64,000 nt of DNA, from the NCBI GenBank assembly GCA_034509425.1, contig JAVTVJ010000121.1, positions 2,728,001-2,792,000 on the forward strand. Direction: 5' to 3'. Source of the DNA: Eopsaltria australis (taxonomy: Eukaryota; Chordata; Aves; Passeriformes; Petroicidae). The translations under genes were made by a program, and so were the position numbers. Shown in pieces: positions 53,201 to 64,000 of the stretch (positions are counted from its first letter, which is position 1; the number at the start of each line of letters is the position of its first letter). Under the pieces are notes generated by a model. That model ran no database searches, was not told where the DNA came from, and was given only the letters and a program-made list of their open reading frames with translations.

Positions 53201-56200
53201 CTGGTCTTGCCTAAACCATGGTGCGGCACTGGTTCCAGTACAGACACCGGGCTGGTCCATTGTCCATGCCTGTACTGCACCTTCTGCACTCTGCTTTGCA
53301 TTCACACCATGGAGACAACTCTGCATTCACAGCCCACTTGTTCTGGACGGGTTTTTTGAATTCTCAAGCTGATGACTTGAAAACGCTACAGACACAGTTA
53401 TGGAAAACAGGCTACAGCTGAACACCAGAACAGAACACACCTTCAGGTTTAACAACTTGAACTTCACACTCCCCTAAAGTACACAGACTAATTTCCTACC
53501 AGCCAGGCAAGGCACTTTAACAGACCGACTGGTAGACTACCTGCTACTTCTGTAATTTTCCTCTTCGACATGCTTATAAAACCAGCAATGCACACAAACA
53601 AAGGGAAAAAAGTGAAACTGTTACAGAGGCCAACTCTTAACTAACTCTGCAGAAACTCTCGCTCACAGGACTAACACTAGGAAAACAGAGCTACAGAAAG
53701 AAAAAGAAAACATTTTTATAACTCCATCTCAAACCTGTATGATGTGTTTTGAAAGAAATTATACCAAATTCTATAAAATTACTTGCATTTCCCTACTGTG
53801 GTATCAATGTTACCCCTTACAAGCAAGGTTTTTACTTGTTTTAAATTATACTTGTTCCTTTTCCCAATAAACCACCCTCCTCAGTGCATACAGTTCCATG
53901 AGAATACAGGCTTTTGCTCCAAATTCTGATGAGATGTGGGCTCTGGACTCCAGAGGAAACTTTTAAAACAAACTCCACAGGTTCAAAGTTGATTCCAACG
54001 AATTTTTTTTCTTTTTGCAAAAACCACTTCATTTTCTGACCAGATGTATTATTTCCCAGCCTGTAGCTCCTTGTCCTAACCTCCACCGCACAGAAATCCA
54101 AGTTAGACAGCAGGGTATTTAGCTCCTCTGGAATTAGTAAGCAAGCCACTCCCTCAGAGTCACTACGTTTTAGGAATCAAAAGCTTAATACAACCATTTG
54201 CAGGTTTTGAAGACTACTAAAGCCAGTACCCGCTTGTGCTAATGTAACTTAATTCCAAAAGAACTCCTTAAAAACGCCACTAACTTAAAAAAGCGCAACA
54301 AACATTCAGCCACTCAGGTTTATCACTGTTCCTGAGAGCAAAAGCAATTTCACACAACTATTAAGGATAGGATAATAAGAATGCCATACTGAAACTGTAT
54401 TTACAAGGAAGTGCAAGTCAGCCTTAATATAATTAAATGAGTTGGAATTTGGCCAGTAACTTGGGTTATGACAAATCCAAAAGCCAGTCTATCCAACAGT
54501 ACAATGTGTACTTGTTTATGCACTTTTCTACAGCACAGTCGATGACAGAAACAAAAAAAATGTGTTTAGGCTGGTGCTTGACTTTAAACAGGAAGAGTTG
54601 CATTTAAGTAATTTTAAATAAGTGACTTCTAACACCCTCCCAACACTCACACAGACTCATGAACAGATTTTGTTAGAGGTACTCTGTGGCTATATAGAGC
54701 AGTGAATTTTATCATGAAAAAACTCAAAATAATATGTTAGAATGACACGGAGGTGGAAATTTTAAGTCTGTGGTACATCATACTGTGGCTTCTATGTAAC
54801 TTGGGGCAACTTACTACAAATGTCCCAAAAGCCATCAAATGCTGACTTCAAAGAGAGTGCAGACAAGGAAAATAATGCAAAGAGGGAATAAATACAAGCC
54901 AATTGAGAAAAACAAACCCAGTCAGCATCATTTTAAGAGTACTTGGGAGTTTCGCAGTGGAGAATGAACCGCACTGCAAGAAGTGGCAGCACAGAAGTTA
55001 CTTTCTCTAACTGCTCATGGCCAGGTCCCACAGCAAAGGCAAGATGTGCTGCATTTTGAGCAAAGCACTCTCGTACTGCCTTGCATTTGCTGTGGAATGT
55101 CTCAGAGAAGAACATGCAGTCACTTCCTTGTGAGTCAAAGGCCTTGGATGAATATCAACTGCAACATAATCAGTGAGATGCCAAGTGGTAAGCAGAGGTT
55201 TTGCAAGCATAAAAATATAACTATTTCAAATATCGAGCAATCTCAGCAATGTATTTTAAGATATTTATACCTCACGCAAACTCTGCATTCTTTTGTTTCA
55301 TGAAGAATGTCAGGCAGGTGTTATTTACTCTTTCAGTTGAACCTCTTTCACAGTATTTCAGCCACTTAAGCTTAAGATACCTCACTGGACCATATCACTT
55401 AATTAGCAACAGGCCCATATAAAGCAGTGACAGAAATTATTATTAGGAGTTGTTTATACCTACATCAGTGTGTGTGTAAATTCATATTTTTTAATATACA
55501 TTCTGAATGCTCAGAAAAAACTTTAGCATGACATTGTTTTAAACTCAAAATTACCCTTCTGCAAGCCAAAGGTACTACTGTGATGTACAGTTTGCAATTA
55601 AAGTAATCTTGGGAACAGTAGATTGTTCCTTCCATATCTGAAAAAAGGCTTTTAGAAATCCTCATCGATCCAACTGTCATTTACCAGAGATTATTTCTTA
55701 TTTAAAATATGGAAGTCATTAATACCCTACATTTTTATAAATATGTAATGATGAACAATAATAAAAGCATTGCTTTATTTCACCCACACCCCATAAAGGT
55801 TATTCTGTAGAGGTCTGAAGACACAAATTCCAAAGTTACCTAGCAGCAGCATATTCAATAAGAGTAAATGAATAAAGATGGCATTAGAAGTTTCCCAATA
55901 CAGAAGTCAATCATACCCACATACTGGGAATTCTATTACCATTTTCTTTTAAAATAAAGGAAGACTCTGACACAGGCTTTGGTACTGGGTTCTGCACACA
56001 GGTAAATATCTGACTATCTGATGAAAGTGTAACTATCAGTAGTCTTCCAAAAGGTGGTTAAAATCCTTAACAATGGTTTTATTTCCAGTATTCACAACAA
56101 AACCAAGACATTGTTCTATACATAGTAAAGCATCACCCAAGCAAAATTGCCTGTGTATTTATTTAGCATTTCAGGTGCATTAGAATAATTTTCTACAGAC

Positions 56201-57705
56201 ACAAATATCATTACCTTTTCCTGCTCAGAACTAATATTCCCTCAAGCAGCAATGCTAAGATTAAAATATGCCAAAATCATCAGGTATTTGTCAAATTCCT
56301 GATTCATGCCTACCTGGTAGAAGTACTGGTTCCAGTTTTTTAATCCTTGGTTCTGATGCTATATTGTCATCAGCCTGAAGGAAAAAAAAAAAGATATTTT
56401 ACTTAAGGCTCAGAACTTTACTGTCAGACACAAGCCTGATCTGATTGTACAGAGGAAAAAGTTGTTTTAACTTAAAAAGTTCATCTTAAGGAGCTAGAAT
56501 CCAATCGTAGCAAGAGTTTTTACCAATTCTGAGGGCATTTAGATTTGTACCAAAAGAATAATAAAATATTTATAATATTCATGTTAAACAAATTGGGTAA
56601 CCCAAACTGTAATAAGTCACAGGATGAACAAAAACCAATTTGGCTTGACATCACACAATGGCTCAGTATCTTCAACAAGTTTTGCAGATCTAGACACTCA
56701 AGTTCAAAAAAACTCTCCACTAACTTCTAACATGCACAACTTTCCAACACAGGAAAGATTTCAAAAAAACCCAAGGCCTAGAACATGCATACGCCTACTT
56801 GCATTTCAGTTTCAAACGTTAAAAATAAAAATCTTCTATAAAAAGACTGGAACCTTTGGTGAAATAACCCACGGTTCCTACAATGATAGCAAAATAAACA
56901 TTTCTAAGGACTAGGAATATCCAGATCTTTGTTACATCGACATCTCACTTTTACTAAGAAATTGTGAAAAACCAAAAATCGGTCAACGTGTCATTAGAAG
57001 ATGTCCTGCCTTGTCTAAAGTAAATAAATATCACTTTCTGTCAAGTGCACATCCAGATGACACGAAAAATCCTGGTGGTTCTCGACATACTTAGTACAAT
57101 ATTTGCTATATATAATTGATAGATAAACTTGGTTTTCTTATTTATGCCATCAGACAAGTTCTAAACGTGAAACGATGCCTACAAGTGAGAGTTTAATTAT
57201 CTGCACAGCACAGGAGCGCCCGCTGCTTCCTCCTCATCCCGCCCAGCGCTGCGAGCAAAGCGAGCCCACACACCTGAAGCATAATTCACAACTTTCCAAA
57301 ATAATCTCGCACGGGCCGATTTTAATGAGCCCAAGGCTACATTTTGACAGAAGTCCTGCGCCCCAACCACAGTGTGGGCTCTGCCCGTGTGCGACGCGGG
57401 GACCCGGAGGCCGAGGGGCTGCACCCCGAACCGGCTGCGCAGCTTTTGTTTCCCGGTGGCACGGTGGGCTCGGGGGCCCCGGCAGCCCCTCCACAGGTGC
57501 TGCTCGCCAGCCCCGGGGCCAGCGGGCACGGCCCCGGGCCAGCGGGCACGGCCCCGGGGCGGCACCTCGGCCAGGGGCAGGGACGGCCCGGGGCAGGCGG
57601 GGCAGGCAGGGCAGGGAGAGCGGGTCGGTAATGGCAGCAAAAGGCGGTTACCTGAGGCAGAAGGTACGACTTGAAGGTGGGTTTGGGCTGCTTGAGGGAG
57701 AACAT
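25619..57705 (-). CDS. MTMR10: MTMR10, catalytically inactive myotubularin-related protein 10, 16 coding exons
   Basis: Coding exons in transcript order: 57705-57652, 56374-56314, 44074-43938, 42840-42768, 41730-41588, 35233-35143, 32713-32539, 32111-32024, 31853-31765, 30797-30667, 30544-30475, 30325-30255, 29389-29220, 27935-27765, 26913-26731, 26218-25619. All junctions are GT-AG with matching phases and join into 769 codons with the stop (768 residues; human 777). The start MFSLKQPKPTFKSYLLP and end LSTETLANED match the orthologue closely. A PH-GRAM domain occupies roughly residues 38-180 (exons 3-6), followed by a myotubularin phosphatase-like domain. The active-site loop lacks cysteine: residues 391-400 read VVLQEEEGRD instead of the HCSDGWDRT-type loop, so no 3-phosphatase activity is expected. 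A Gly-rich linker (about residues 193-203) is shorter than in human. Family members of this kind act as regulatory partners of active myotubularins at phosphoinositide membranes; its exact partner is not shown here. Confidence 0.97.
29220..30325 (-). other. MTMR10: MTMR10 exons encoding the dead phosphatase loop
   Basis: Exons 30325-30255 and 29389-29220 meet inside the degenerate Cx5R loop, reading VVLQ then EEEGRD. The catalytic Cys is absent and the loop is acidic, while the flanking scaffold (SLIQVMLDPYFRTIVGFQSL, EWVMAGYQF) is conserved. This is the normal state of the MTMR10 subgroup, not damage to this copy. Confidence 0.9.
37254..37425 (+). mobile_element. CR1 LINE 3' end, sense to the plus strand
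   Basis: Diagnostic CR1 words in order: tgcccagggaagctgtggct, tggaagtgttcaaggccagg, cccttccaacccaaaccatt, then ctgattctgtgattctgt, the typical terminal microsatellite of CR1. It is antisense to MTMR10. Confidence 0.95.
40497..40612. promoter_or_regulatory. Small CpG-rich block inside MTMR10 intron 5
   Basis: About 115 bases with many CpGs (words such as acgccgcggtgccgcgga and gggaacgcgctccgggccgg) stand out from the surrounding AT-rich intron. It directly abuts the minisatellite. It could be a small intragenic CpG island or alternative promoter, or simply the GC-rich seed of the repeat; the sequence alone does not decide. Confidence 0.5.
40600..40965. repeat. Minisatellite with nested CTCAG pentamers
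   Basis: Seven or so head-to-tail units of roughly 40-60 bases. Each has a variable run of ctcag-type pentamers (ctcagcacagctcagctcag) followed by a fixed block cacccgggctggggcagccc. The units differ mainly in pentamer number and in gcagcccc versus gcagccct. The fixed block is itself partly self-complementary (gggctgggg / cagcccc). The first unit has a hairpin insert at 40639-40661. Confidence 0.95.
40639..40661. repeat. Perfect 10-base inverted repeat within the first minisatellite unit
   Basis: tgatgcctta, loop gtg, taaggcatca: a perfect hairpin found only in the first unit, between cacccg and cccggg, where the other units are continuous. Confidence 0.95.
44278..44412. repeat. A/C-rich low-complexity tract
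   Basis: About 130 bases almost without T or G on the plus strand (words such as aaccaaaaccaaaaca and aacccaacccac). On the MTMR10 sense strand it is a G/T tract of gttttg and gggttt words. Confidence 0.85.
47895..47975. repeat. AC/AT microsatellite
   Basis: Interrupted tataca, cacata and acacag words in MTMR10 intron 2. Confidence 0.7.
49225..49275. repeat. A-rich, GA-interrupted tract
   Basis: Long A runs separated by single G or aagaagaag words, about 50 bases, in MTMR10 intron 2. On the transcribed strand it is a polypyrimidine tract. No target-site duplication is obvious, so I do not call it a retroposon tail. Confidence 0.85.
57519..57566. repeat. Short GC-rich direct duplication
   Basis: Two adjacent near-identical copies of gggccagcgggcacggcccc lie in MTMR10 intron 1, within the CpG island. 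Confidence 0.8.
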
Positions 57706-57881
57706 TGTGGCCGCCGGCGGGCGGGCCGGGCCGGGCCCCGGAGGTGGTGCCGACGCCCGCCGGCTCAGGCCCGGCGCCCGCGGCCGCTCGGGCTGCGCTC
57801 CCCGTCACACCGCGGGGGCGGCCCCGGCGCACCCTCCTTCCCCAGGGGAGGAGCCAGCCGCCTGGGCAGGCCCGGGCTGGG

Positions 57882-57914
<33 letters not shown>

Positions 57915-57939
57915 CCCGCCCCCGCCCCCGCCCCCGCCC
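57882..57939. repeat. GCC trinucleotide plus GCCCCC hexanucleotide repeat
   Basis: Eleven GCC triplets (57882-57914) run into four GCCCCC hexamers (57912-57935). On the MTMR10 sense strand this is a G-rich block of GGGGGC then GGC repeats, about 180-235 bases before the start codon, with five G runs that could fold into a G-quadruplex. Confidence 0.95.
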
Positions 57940-58359
57940 TGCATGGAGCCCCCGCAGCTCCCTCCGCCTCCCCGGGCCGGGCCAGCGGCTCCTGTGGCGG
58001 ACGTCGGCCCCGGCGGCCGGGCCGTGAGGGGCGGGAGCGGCCGCGTACGGCGGCGCGGAGGGAACAAGCGGCCCGGCGGCGATGGGCGGCCCGCGGCACC
58101 GCGCAGCCCCGGCACGGCCGCACTGCCGGGGGCGGGTCAGCGGCCCGCCGGCCCCGTCCGGCCCGGGCCGGGCCTGCCGCAGGGAACAGCCCTGCGAACG
58201 CGGGGCCTGCGGCGGGCGGGGCCGGCTGCCGAAGCACAGGAGTGCCACAGTTGGGCCTCAGAGCCCTGCGGGAACCGAAGCCCCCGTTCGGGGGCCTGCA
58301 GGAGTTACTGCTACCCAGGGCTGTTCGTAAGGCAGCGGTAAAATCCAGCTCCAGCATGG

Positions 58360-58528
58360 TGGACAGAGGGTGGTGTGACAGTGGCACAGGCTGCCCAGGG
58401 AGGTCGTGGCTGCTCCATCGCTGGCAGTGTTCACAGGTTCTGTAAGGCCTTGAGCAACCTGTTCTAGTGCAAGGTGCCTCTGCCCATGGCAGGGTTTTGG
58501 ACTGGATGATCGACGGTCCATTCTTTTA
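58360..58528 (+). mobile_element. CR1 LINE 3' end, sense
   Basis: CR1 words in order: cacaggctgcccagggaggt, ggcagtgttcacaggttctg, gcaacctgttctagtgcaag, ttttggactggatgatcgac. It lies just beyond the MTMR10 CpG island. Confidence 0.88.
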
Positions 58529-58604
58529 ATCACTGCTGTGGAGTTCTTCCCCTGTCACCCTTTACACAAGGTTACACGTTACAGCTGTGGGGGGTACACA
58601 ACAC

Positions 58605-58712
58605 TCTCAGGCACATGGTGTGACTCTTGGGATGGTTCTGAGCAGGGCCAGGAGCTGGACTCGATCCTTGTGAGTCCCTTCTAACTCAGCACATTCTGTG
58701 TGATTCTGTGGT
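58605..58712 (+). mobile_element. Second CR1 LINE 3'-end fragment, sense
   Basis: Contains caggagctggactcgatcct, gtgagtcccttctaactcag and the terminal attctgtgtgattctgtg typical of CR1. It is about 75 bases from the previous copy in the same orientation. Confidence 0.85.
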
Positions 58713-60654
58713 GGTTGGATGATGCCCCAGGCAGCTGCTGCAGTCACCCTCCCCCCTCTGCAGCCCTGCTGACTGCAGGAGCTGGATGTTGATCCAGCAT
58801 CCATGTAACTCCCTTTAAGCTTTCCAGGCACTCATGTGTTGCTCACCGGAGCTTCTCCAGAACATGGAAATAACACAGACACCTACCTAAACTGCCAAAA
58901 TCCATCACTGCTATCTCTTAAGTAGGAAACTGAGTAACTGTGTTTGCTTAGTGGCCTGTGGCACCTGTAAAGGTCCATACTGCAGGTGATTATATGACTG
59001 CTCTGAACTTGGCCTCCAAGTGGAAATACCTCCGACATGAAGGAACAGTTTGGATGGAAATGTGGAGGGTTTATGTGTGGTTTAATGGAGATCTCTAGAT
59101 CAGGAATACATGGTCCGTCAGCTGTGAGATCTAAGGAAGAGGGAGAGTCTGGGTTCTCCTGCTCACAAGGGAACTGGGTCAAACCACCAGGTCTCTCCAG
59201 GTTTTGGAGCCAGGTCTGATGTGTTCAGTAGGGTAAGAAGGGCTGGCCCCTGCCTGCTGGTGTACCACAGCCATGGTTCCAGCTATGAGCCAAGCAGAGT
59301 TCACAGCAAGGACCATGGTTTAGGAGTGAGAGTTGAAGTCCAGGACCTGACAAACAAACTGCTGGCATTTTGCAGCCTCACCTTATTAAAAAGCATGATT
59401 TTGGCCAGCATGCTATCATGAAAATGGAACAGCTCACATGCAATGTAACATTAGTAAAGGCCTGCTACAGAATAGGGATGAAGACTCCTGAAAAATGGAC
59501 ACATTTTTACACACAAAATGACACATGCAGCACTCAACATCAGCTGCAAGGTCAAGATCTTCCCTCATTAATAGAAAGTATATTATATTGCATTATAGAC
59601 CCTGGGATTTTTTGTGAAGTCTGAGGGTGTGTGTTCAATGAAAATACACTTTAGGGCACTATCTGGATTCCACAATTTAGCAGAGATGCCCCACTGATTG
59701 CAGCAGAAAGGTTTGATTGAACAGTGAGGAGGGAAACAACCCACTGGCACCTGCCTAGATTGAGGAAAGCTCATGTACATACATTTAACACTGTTCAACA
59801 GCCCAGGGGAAAGCACCCTGCTCTTGGACTTTTAGATAGAGAAGATAAAACCAATCCCAGTGTATTTTCAAAACAAGTGCACCTCCTTGCCCAAAGGTCC
59901 CATCTTACTGCTGTTGGCAGACAATGTCCTTCACTTTATCCTCTATTTTCACATATACCATTTCTATTTTATGCTGCAAACATCATTGTCTAAGAGGGAT
60001 TATTCAGCCTGGCATGATCTCATGCCCCAGTCCCTTTTAGATAGTGCACTGTGCTGCAGATGCTGCTGGTGGTGTAAAGCCGAGTGCTGTGAGAGCAAAC
60101 CACAGCTTCTCTCATCCCCTTTCATAACTGAAATCCTTTGGATGTTTGATAAGTGAGAAATACTGTGGGACTAACGCTTATCTTTATCCTTCTTTAAAGT
60201 TTTTGTTCATACTCAGAACACTGGTGAAAGGGAATTTAACTCAAAAAAGGGGAAAGAGAAAGTGAGGGGATGAGGAAGGCAGAACTGCTCAGACTTGAAA
60301 TTGCACATAATTAATATGAAAAATTACGATTATTTACACCACATCAAAATTACAAGAGTGTTTCTGCATCAGCACAGGGACTTCCTAGGAGTAGCTGTAA
60401 AAGCAATCTTACTCATGAGAGGATGATCACAGGATAGCAAAAATTTCCATTAAGGACTGCACTGACACATTGAAATTGCAGTGCTGTTCTGAAAAGGAGC
60501 AAACAAAATAAAAACTAAGCTTTCACAAGATTTGTGAGGATTGCTACTGGAGCTGGTTACAAGTTTCCACTGAAAGAGTTCTATGCCAGGAGAAGAAGGC
60601 TGATTTGACAGAATTGAGTACTTTGGAGAAGCAAGTTGTCACAGCTTGCAGTGA

Positions 60655-60750
60655 GATGCAGACAGGCAGAGCAGGACAGGCAAGTAGAGCAGGGTAGGCA
60701 GGGCAGGGCAGACAAGGCAAAAGGGCAGGCAGACAGGCAGGGAAATCCTC
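60655..60750. repeat. Degenerate GGCAG/GACAG repeat
   Basis: Irregular head-to-tail ggcag, gacag and gggca words over about 95 bases (for example gcaggcagacaggcaggg). The reverse frame spells a Pro/Leu/Cys/Ala-rich repeat, which is why a short spurious open frame appears. Confidence 0.8.
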
Positions 60751-61339
60751 TGGATCCTCTGGCTCCTTTTTGGCAATGAACTCAACTGCCTGCTCGTCTC
60801 TGGCCATCTCAGCTCTGTCTCACTCACTCACTTTCTTCAAACAGTTCTGCTAAGCCAGAGATTTTTGAGAATGCCTTTGTTCTATGAGAGCAGTCTTGAA
60901 AGAATGGTGGGAAGACAGCTATGCAACAAAGCCAGCTGAACTGAAAAGACTGCACATCTCTGGTGTTATTCTCATTATTTAAAACATAATTTTTTTTACT
61001 CAGCACAGTTATTACCTTGTTATTCACTGGCATCTCCTGTGTGTTAGCCTGTGCTAACACTTGGCCACTCTCACTCTGAGAAGCAGCCTGGCCTGCTCCC
61101 CCAGTGGTATCACCTGCCACACGGTGTGGTTGTCTCCCGGGGCTCTTTTTACACACAGTGCCACTGTTTGTGGCAGTGCAGATAATTATCTGTTGGCTAT
61201 GGCTCCCCTGCTGTGTTCAGTGCACGCTCAGATTAGGCACCTTCCTCGAAGTTCTGGTACAACCTCACAAGGCAGCTCTGTGTTGGGGAAGTGCTTTGGC
61301 TTGTGCAATGCATGAGGGCTGGGGTTAAGTCAGAACAGA

Positions 61340-61520
61340 TTTCCACAATGGTCTCTTTTGATCTCTCAGCACTTTAGAGAATGGCTTTCATTAGACATGT
61401 TCAAGAACAGGTTAGACCACCATCTGCCACTGATGCTATTGACATAGCTGAACTTGCCTAGTGCAGATGATCTCTTCCAGGCCTGTATTTCTATGGCAAA
61501 TATTCTATGGCAAATTTTCT
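61340..61520 (+). mobile_element. Diverged CR1 LINE 3' remnant, sense
   Basis: Weaker CR1 likeness: ttagacatgttcaagaacag, gatgatctcttccaggcctg, then ttctatgg repeated at the end, as in CR1 termini. Older and more mutated than the other copies. Confidence 0.6.
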
Positions 61521-64000
61521 GTGTTTTCATAGCTCTCTGAAGACTGGTTCAATTATTGAACTCCAAGACAAAAAGACACAAGTGTTGTCTGATTTCACAG
61601 CTGAGCCATGTGCCCAGAGCTATAGCAAGCGTGCAGCAAGGGTACTTTCCTTGTTAATGATTGTGTAAGTATTACTTGCCTAGAGTTATTGGTGCTATTC
61701 ATAGCACAGTATTCTCCCTTGGCTTGGACTATTTCACACAGGTATTGTGACAGTGGATTGTGACTACTGGATTACTGATGCTTCTAAACTAGAATCTAAT
61801 CTTTTTCCATGGCTCTTTTCAAAGGCTGTTGGTTTGCTCAGCTGATGGCTTGCTGAGCACAGCAGTCCAGTTAGGGCAAGCAAAGGGAGATGCTTGCATC
61901 TAGAATCATGCAGGATGAAGCACTGTGGTTTCATGTTGTAGAGACAAAAGAGGAGCAGGCACATGAAATTATGCACCCTCTTTTTCATGACTCCAACACC
62001 AAGCACTAGGTGGATACCAACACTTAAATATTTCAGCTGAACATCTGCAAAGAATAATTTAAAGCCTGTTATGGAGACACACCTCACATCCATTGTAAAG
62101 ATAGAGGGCATCAACCATAAAGCACCACTTTGCCATATCAAACTCTGCAGAGAAGTAGAAAAAAGCAAAATAAAGTTGCAGTTTTAAGAAAATCTGAAGT
62201 GTTTGTCTCACTTCTCCCAAGGCTTGTGGTTTGTCAGCCTACAAGGCAAAGTACTGCTGGGTACTGTTTTATGACTAGCCCACACCTCTGTGCTTGGCAC
62301 CACTTGAAATGGTCTTTAAATGGCCACCTCAGTCAGGTCCTTACATCACTTCTGCCTTCCTGTCCAATGCTGGATCACAACAGGGGATCAAAAGTCACAA
62401 TTAGGCTGAATTGTCAGCTTAGGTGACTGTTGCATGTGGTTGAATATTTATCTGCAGTGGTTGCAGTGAGAAGAAAACACCCCTAGGGTTAATGTAGCCT
62501 CATAACCCAGCAAACAGAGGCTAATTGTCACTGCTAGTAACAGGCCACAGGCTTTATGCTGACTCTGTAAGGTCCTGAGGCTTGTCAGGATTGCTTTGTC
62601 TGAACTTGCCTTAACCTGCCTCAAGCTGTCCCTCGTTTGTTTAGCTGTGAAAGCAATTTTTCTAATGATGAGGAAATTCGTGTTTATTTGTAGAATTTAA
62701 AGGCCAGTGATGAAAAGCAAGATATAACTTTGTAGAACACAAAAAAATGCCCCTAAAGTAGCAAAAAATAAGGACAAAGAACCAACATGAATATCATGCT
62801 CACCCTACAAAGGACCTGGGATGCTGACAGCTGGCAGCATGTCCTCACTATAGCCACTGACCATTAGACACAGAGGATCACAGCAGGTGTGAATAAACAT
62901 CAAAATAAGGGGTAGATAGTAGGAAGTGTGTGTTGAATAACTACCTTTTTCTGTTTTTCCATTAGTAGCATAGTAGTATTCTTTCCTGTTCTTCTTGTCT
63001 CTTCTCTAATTAGATAAATCTAAACTAGTAACAATTCATATATTAGGCTGTTAAAATTTGTTACAGTAGCAATAAATTCCTGACTTTACATCCAAGGTGT
63101 GTCTCCCTTTTGCTCCCAACAGCTTTTCAGTGCAATGCTAATTCAGGTAGAAGTGACCTGCTGGACAGGACAGTGCTGCAGAAGCATCTGTGGGACCCCA
63201 GCACCACGTCCAAGGGCTGCTGTCATTTGGAAAACTCTCTTGCTCCACATGAAGGGCTTAGCAGCACACTGGCTTTGTGTCAGCCCAGAACACCCGTACA
63301 GGGTGCAGTCCTGTTCATCTTGCAGAGCTAATGAAATGATCCTGTTACCATCCTTGGTCATGCACCTTCCTCATGTTCCTGTTTCCTGACAAGGCCTTGC
63401 AGATGTGTTGAGTTTTACTTAGAAGAACAGATAAATATTTTGCCAAAGATAATAGTCAAGCACAGAATCTTGGAAAGCATCCAAATAAGCAGCACGGAGA
63501 AACCATAGTTGCAAAGTTTCAATGGCTACTTTAATGAATTAGTAAATAATATGGAAAATGGACTTTCTTGGTTCTTAGCTATCGCAATCCAGCTTCTAAA
63601 ATGGATAGAGTGACTCTGCAACAGGAGAGGATTGTAAGGGCAAAGTTAGGCTAGTCCCTGAATGATGCAATGTAAAAAGGGGTAATTCATGGAATCAGGT
63701 GGCAGGGTTATGAACCTGCCTTTGTGAATATGACAATTAGTCACAGTGTTGAAAACATTTGCCTTGAGGGAAAGGGAAATGTCTGTATTGCAAGATACTG
63801 TAAGATGAACAAATTTAAATTACCTCAGTGTAATATCTCTGCATAGACATAGCCCTAGAGTACACACCCTTTCAGCTTGACCGGCTTCAGTATAGGTCAA
63901 GCACATAATAAATCATGGCAGTGGAATTCACAGTGACACTGCTGTGAAGTCACCACATGCTCAGCAGTAACAGGGGACACATCTTCCTGAAAAGCAGTAT

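Larger units (their letters stand above)
44075..56313 (-). other. MTMR10 intron 2 (12.2 kb), no gene supported
   Basis: The largest intron of the gene. Contents seen: an A/C-rich tract (44280-44410), an AC/AT microsatellite (about 47895-47975), an A/G tract (49225-49275) and a GC-richer patch (52620-52810). The longest open frame, 199 codons on the minus strand at 52271-52870, crosses that patch and resembles no family I know. No tRNA, snoRNA or microRNA hairpin was recognised by eye. Confidence 0.7.
57340..58260 (-). promoter_or_regulatory. MTMR10: CpG island, MTMR10 promoter, 5' UTR and first exon
   Basis: About 0.9 kb of very CG- and CpG-rich DNA surrounds the MTMR10 start codon at 57705. 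No TATA box was seen at a sensible distance, as is usual for such promoters. The long open frames here (388 and 396 codons on opposite strands) are by-products of base composition. The transcription start is probably between 57750 and 58150. Confidence 0.85.
58715..64000. other. Intergenic region, no supported gene
   Basis: Apart from a diverged CR1 remnant (about 61340-61520) and a G/A/C simple repeat (60655-60750), I see no exon, RNA gene or conserved block. By synteny with mammals the next gene should be TRPM1 in the same orientation as MTMR10. None of the open frames here resembles a TRPM channel. Confidence 0.6.

Noticed and set aside
57175..58445. Long open frames (388 codons plus strand, 396 codons minus strand) near the MTMR10 promoter
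   Set aside because: Same cause. They include the proline run made by the GCC/GCCCCC repeat and overlap the true first MTMR10 exon in other frames.
58715..64000. Possible TRPM1 3' exons, expected next by mammalian synteny
   Set aside because: No open frame with splice sites resembles a TRPM channel; TRPM1 probably begins beyond the window.

Overview
The window is vertebrate nuclear DNA, most likely from a bird. Genes are split by GT-AG introns of modest size, several short 5'-truncated CR1 LINE 3' ends are present, two CpG-island promoters are visible, and protein identity to known human orthologues is high. No bacterial, phage or organellar signature is seen.

Layout. (1) 1-4180, plus strand: the 3' half of MPHOSPH10, eight coding exons giving the C-terminal 341 residues of a U3 snoRNP / small-subunit processome protein. 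The rest lies off the left edge. (2) 4181-5840: a short intergenic stretch with an antisense CR1 piece, a CpG island (about 4790-5240) that is the likely FAN1 promoter, and a sense CR1 3' end. (3) 5963-20869, plus strand: FAN1, a DNA interstrand-crosslink repair nuclease, 13 coding exons, about 1039 codons. The large first coding exon carries an apparent one-base frameshift between 6868 and 6940. (4) About 20950-21800: a short convergent gap. (5) 25619-57705, minus strand: MTMR10, a catalytically dead myotubularin, 16 coding exons and 768 residues, with a likely 3' UTR down to about 21.8 kb and a CpG-island promoter at about 57340-58260. (6) 58260-64000: intergenic, with CR1 fragments and simple repeats and no supported gene. 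In mammals TRPM1 lies beyond this side of MTMR10, but I see no TRPM1 exon here.

FAN1 and MTMR10 are tail to tail, as in human 15q13. MPHOSPH10 beside FAN1 differs from human, where MPHOSPH10 is on chromosome 2. The three genes have unrelated jobs (ribosome biogenesis, crosslink repair, phosphoinositide signalling scaffold) and nothing suggests co-regulation.

I did not find a novel biological system. The points most worth checking are the FAN1 frameshift, a nested minisatellite with a perfect hairpin beside an intragenic CpG island in MTMR10 intron 5, and a GGC/GGGGGC repeat in the likely MTMR10 5' leader.
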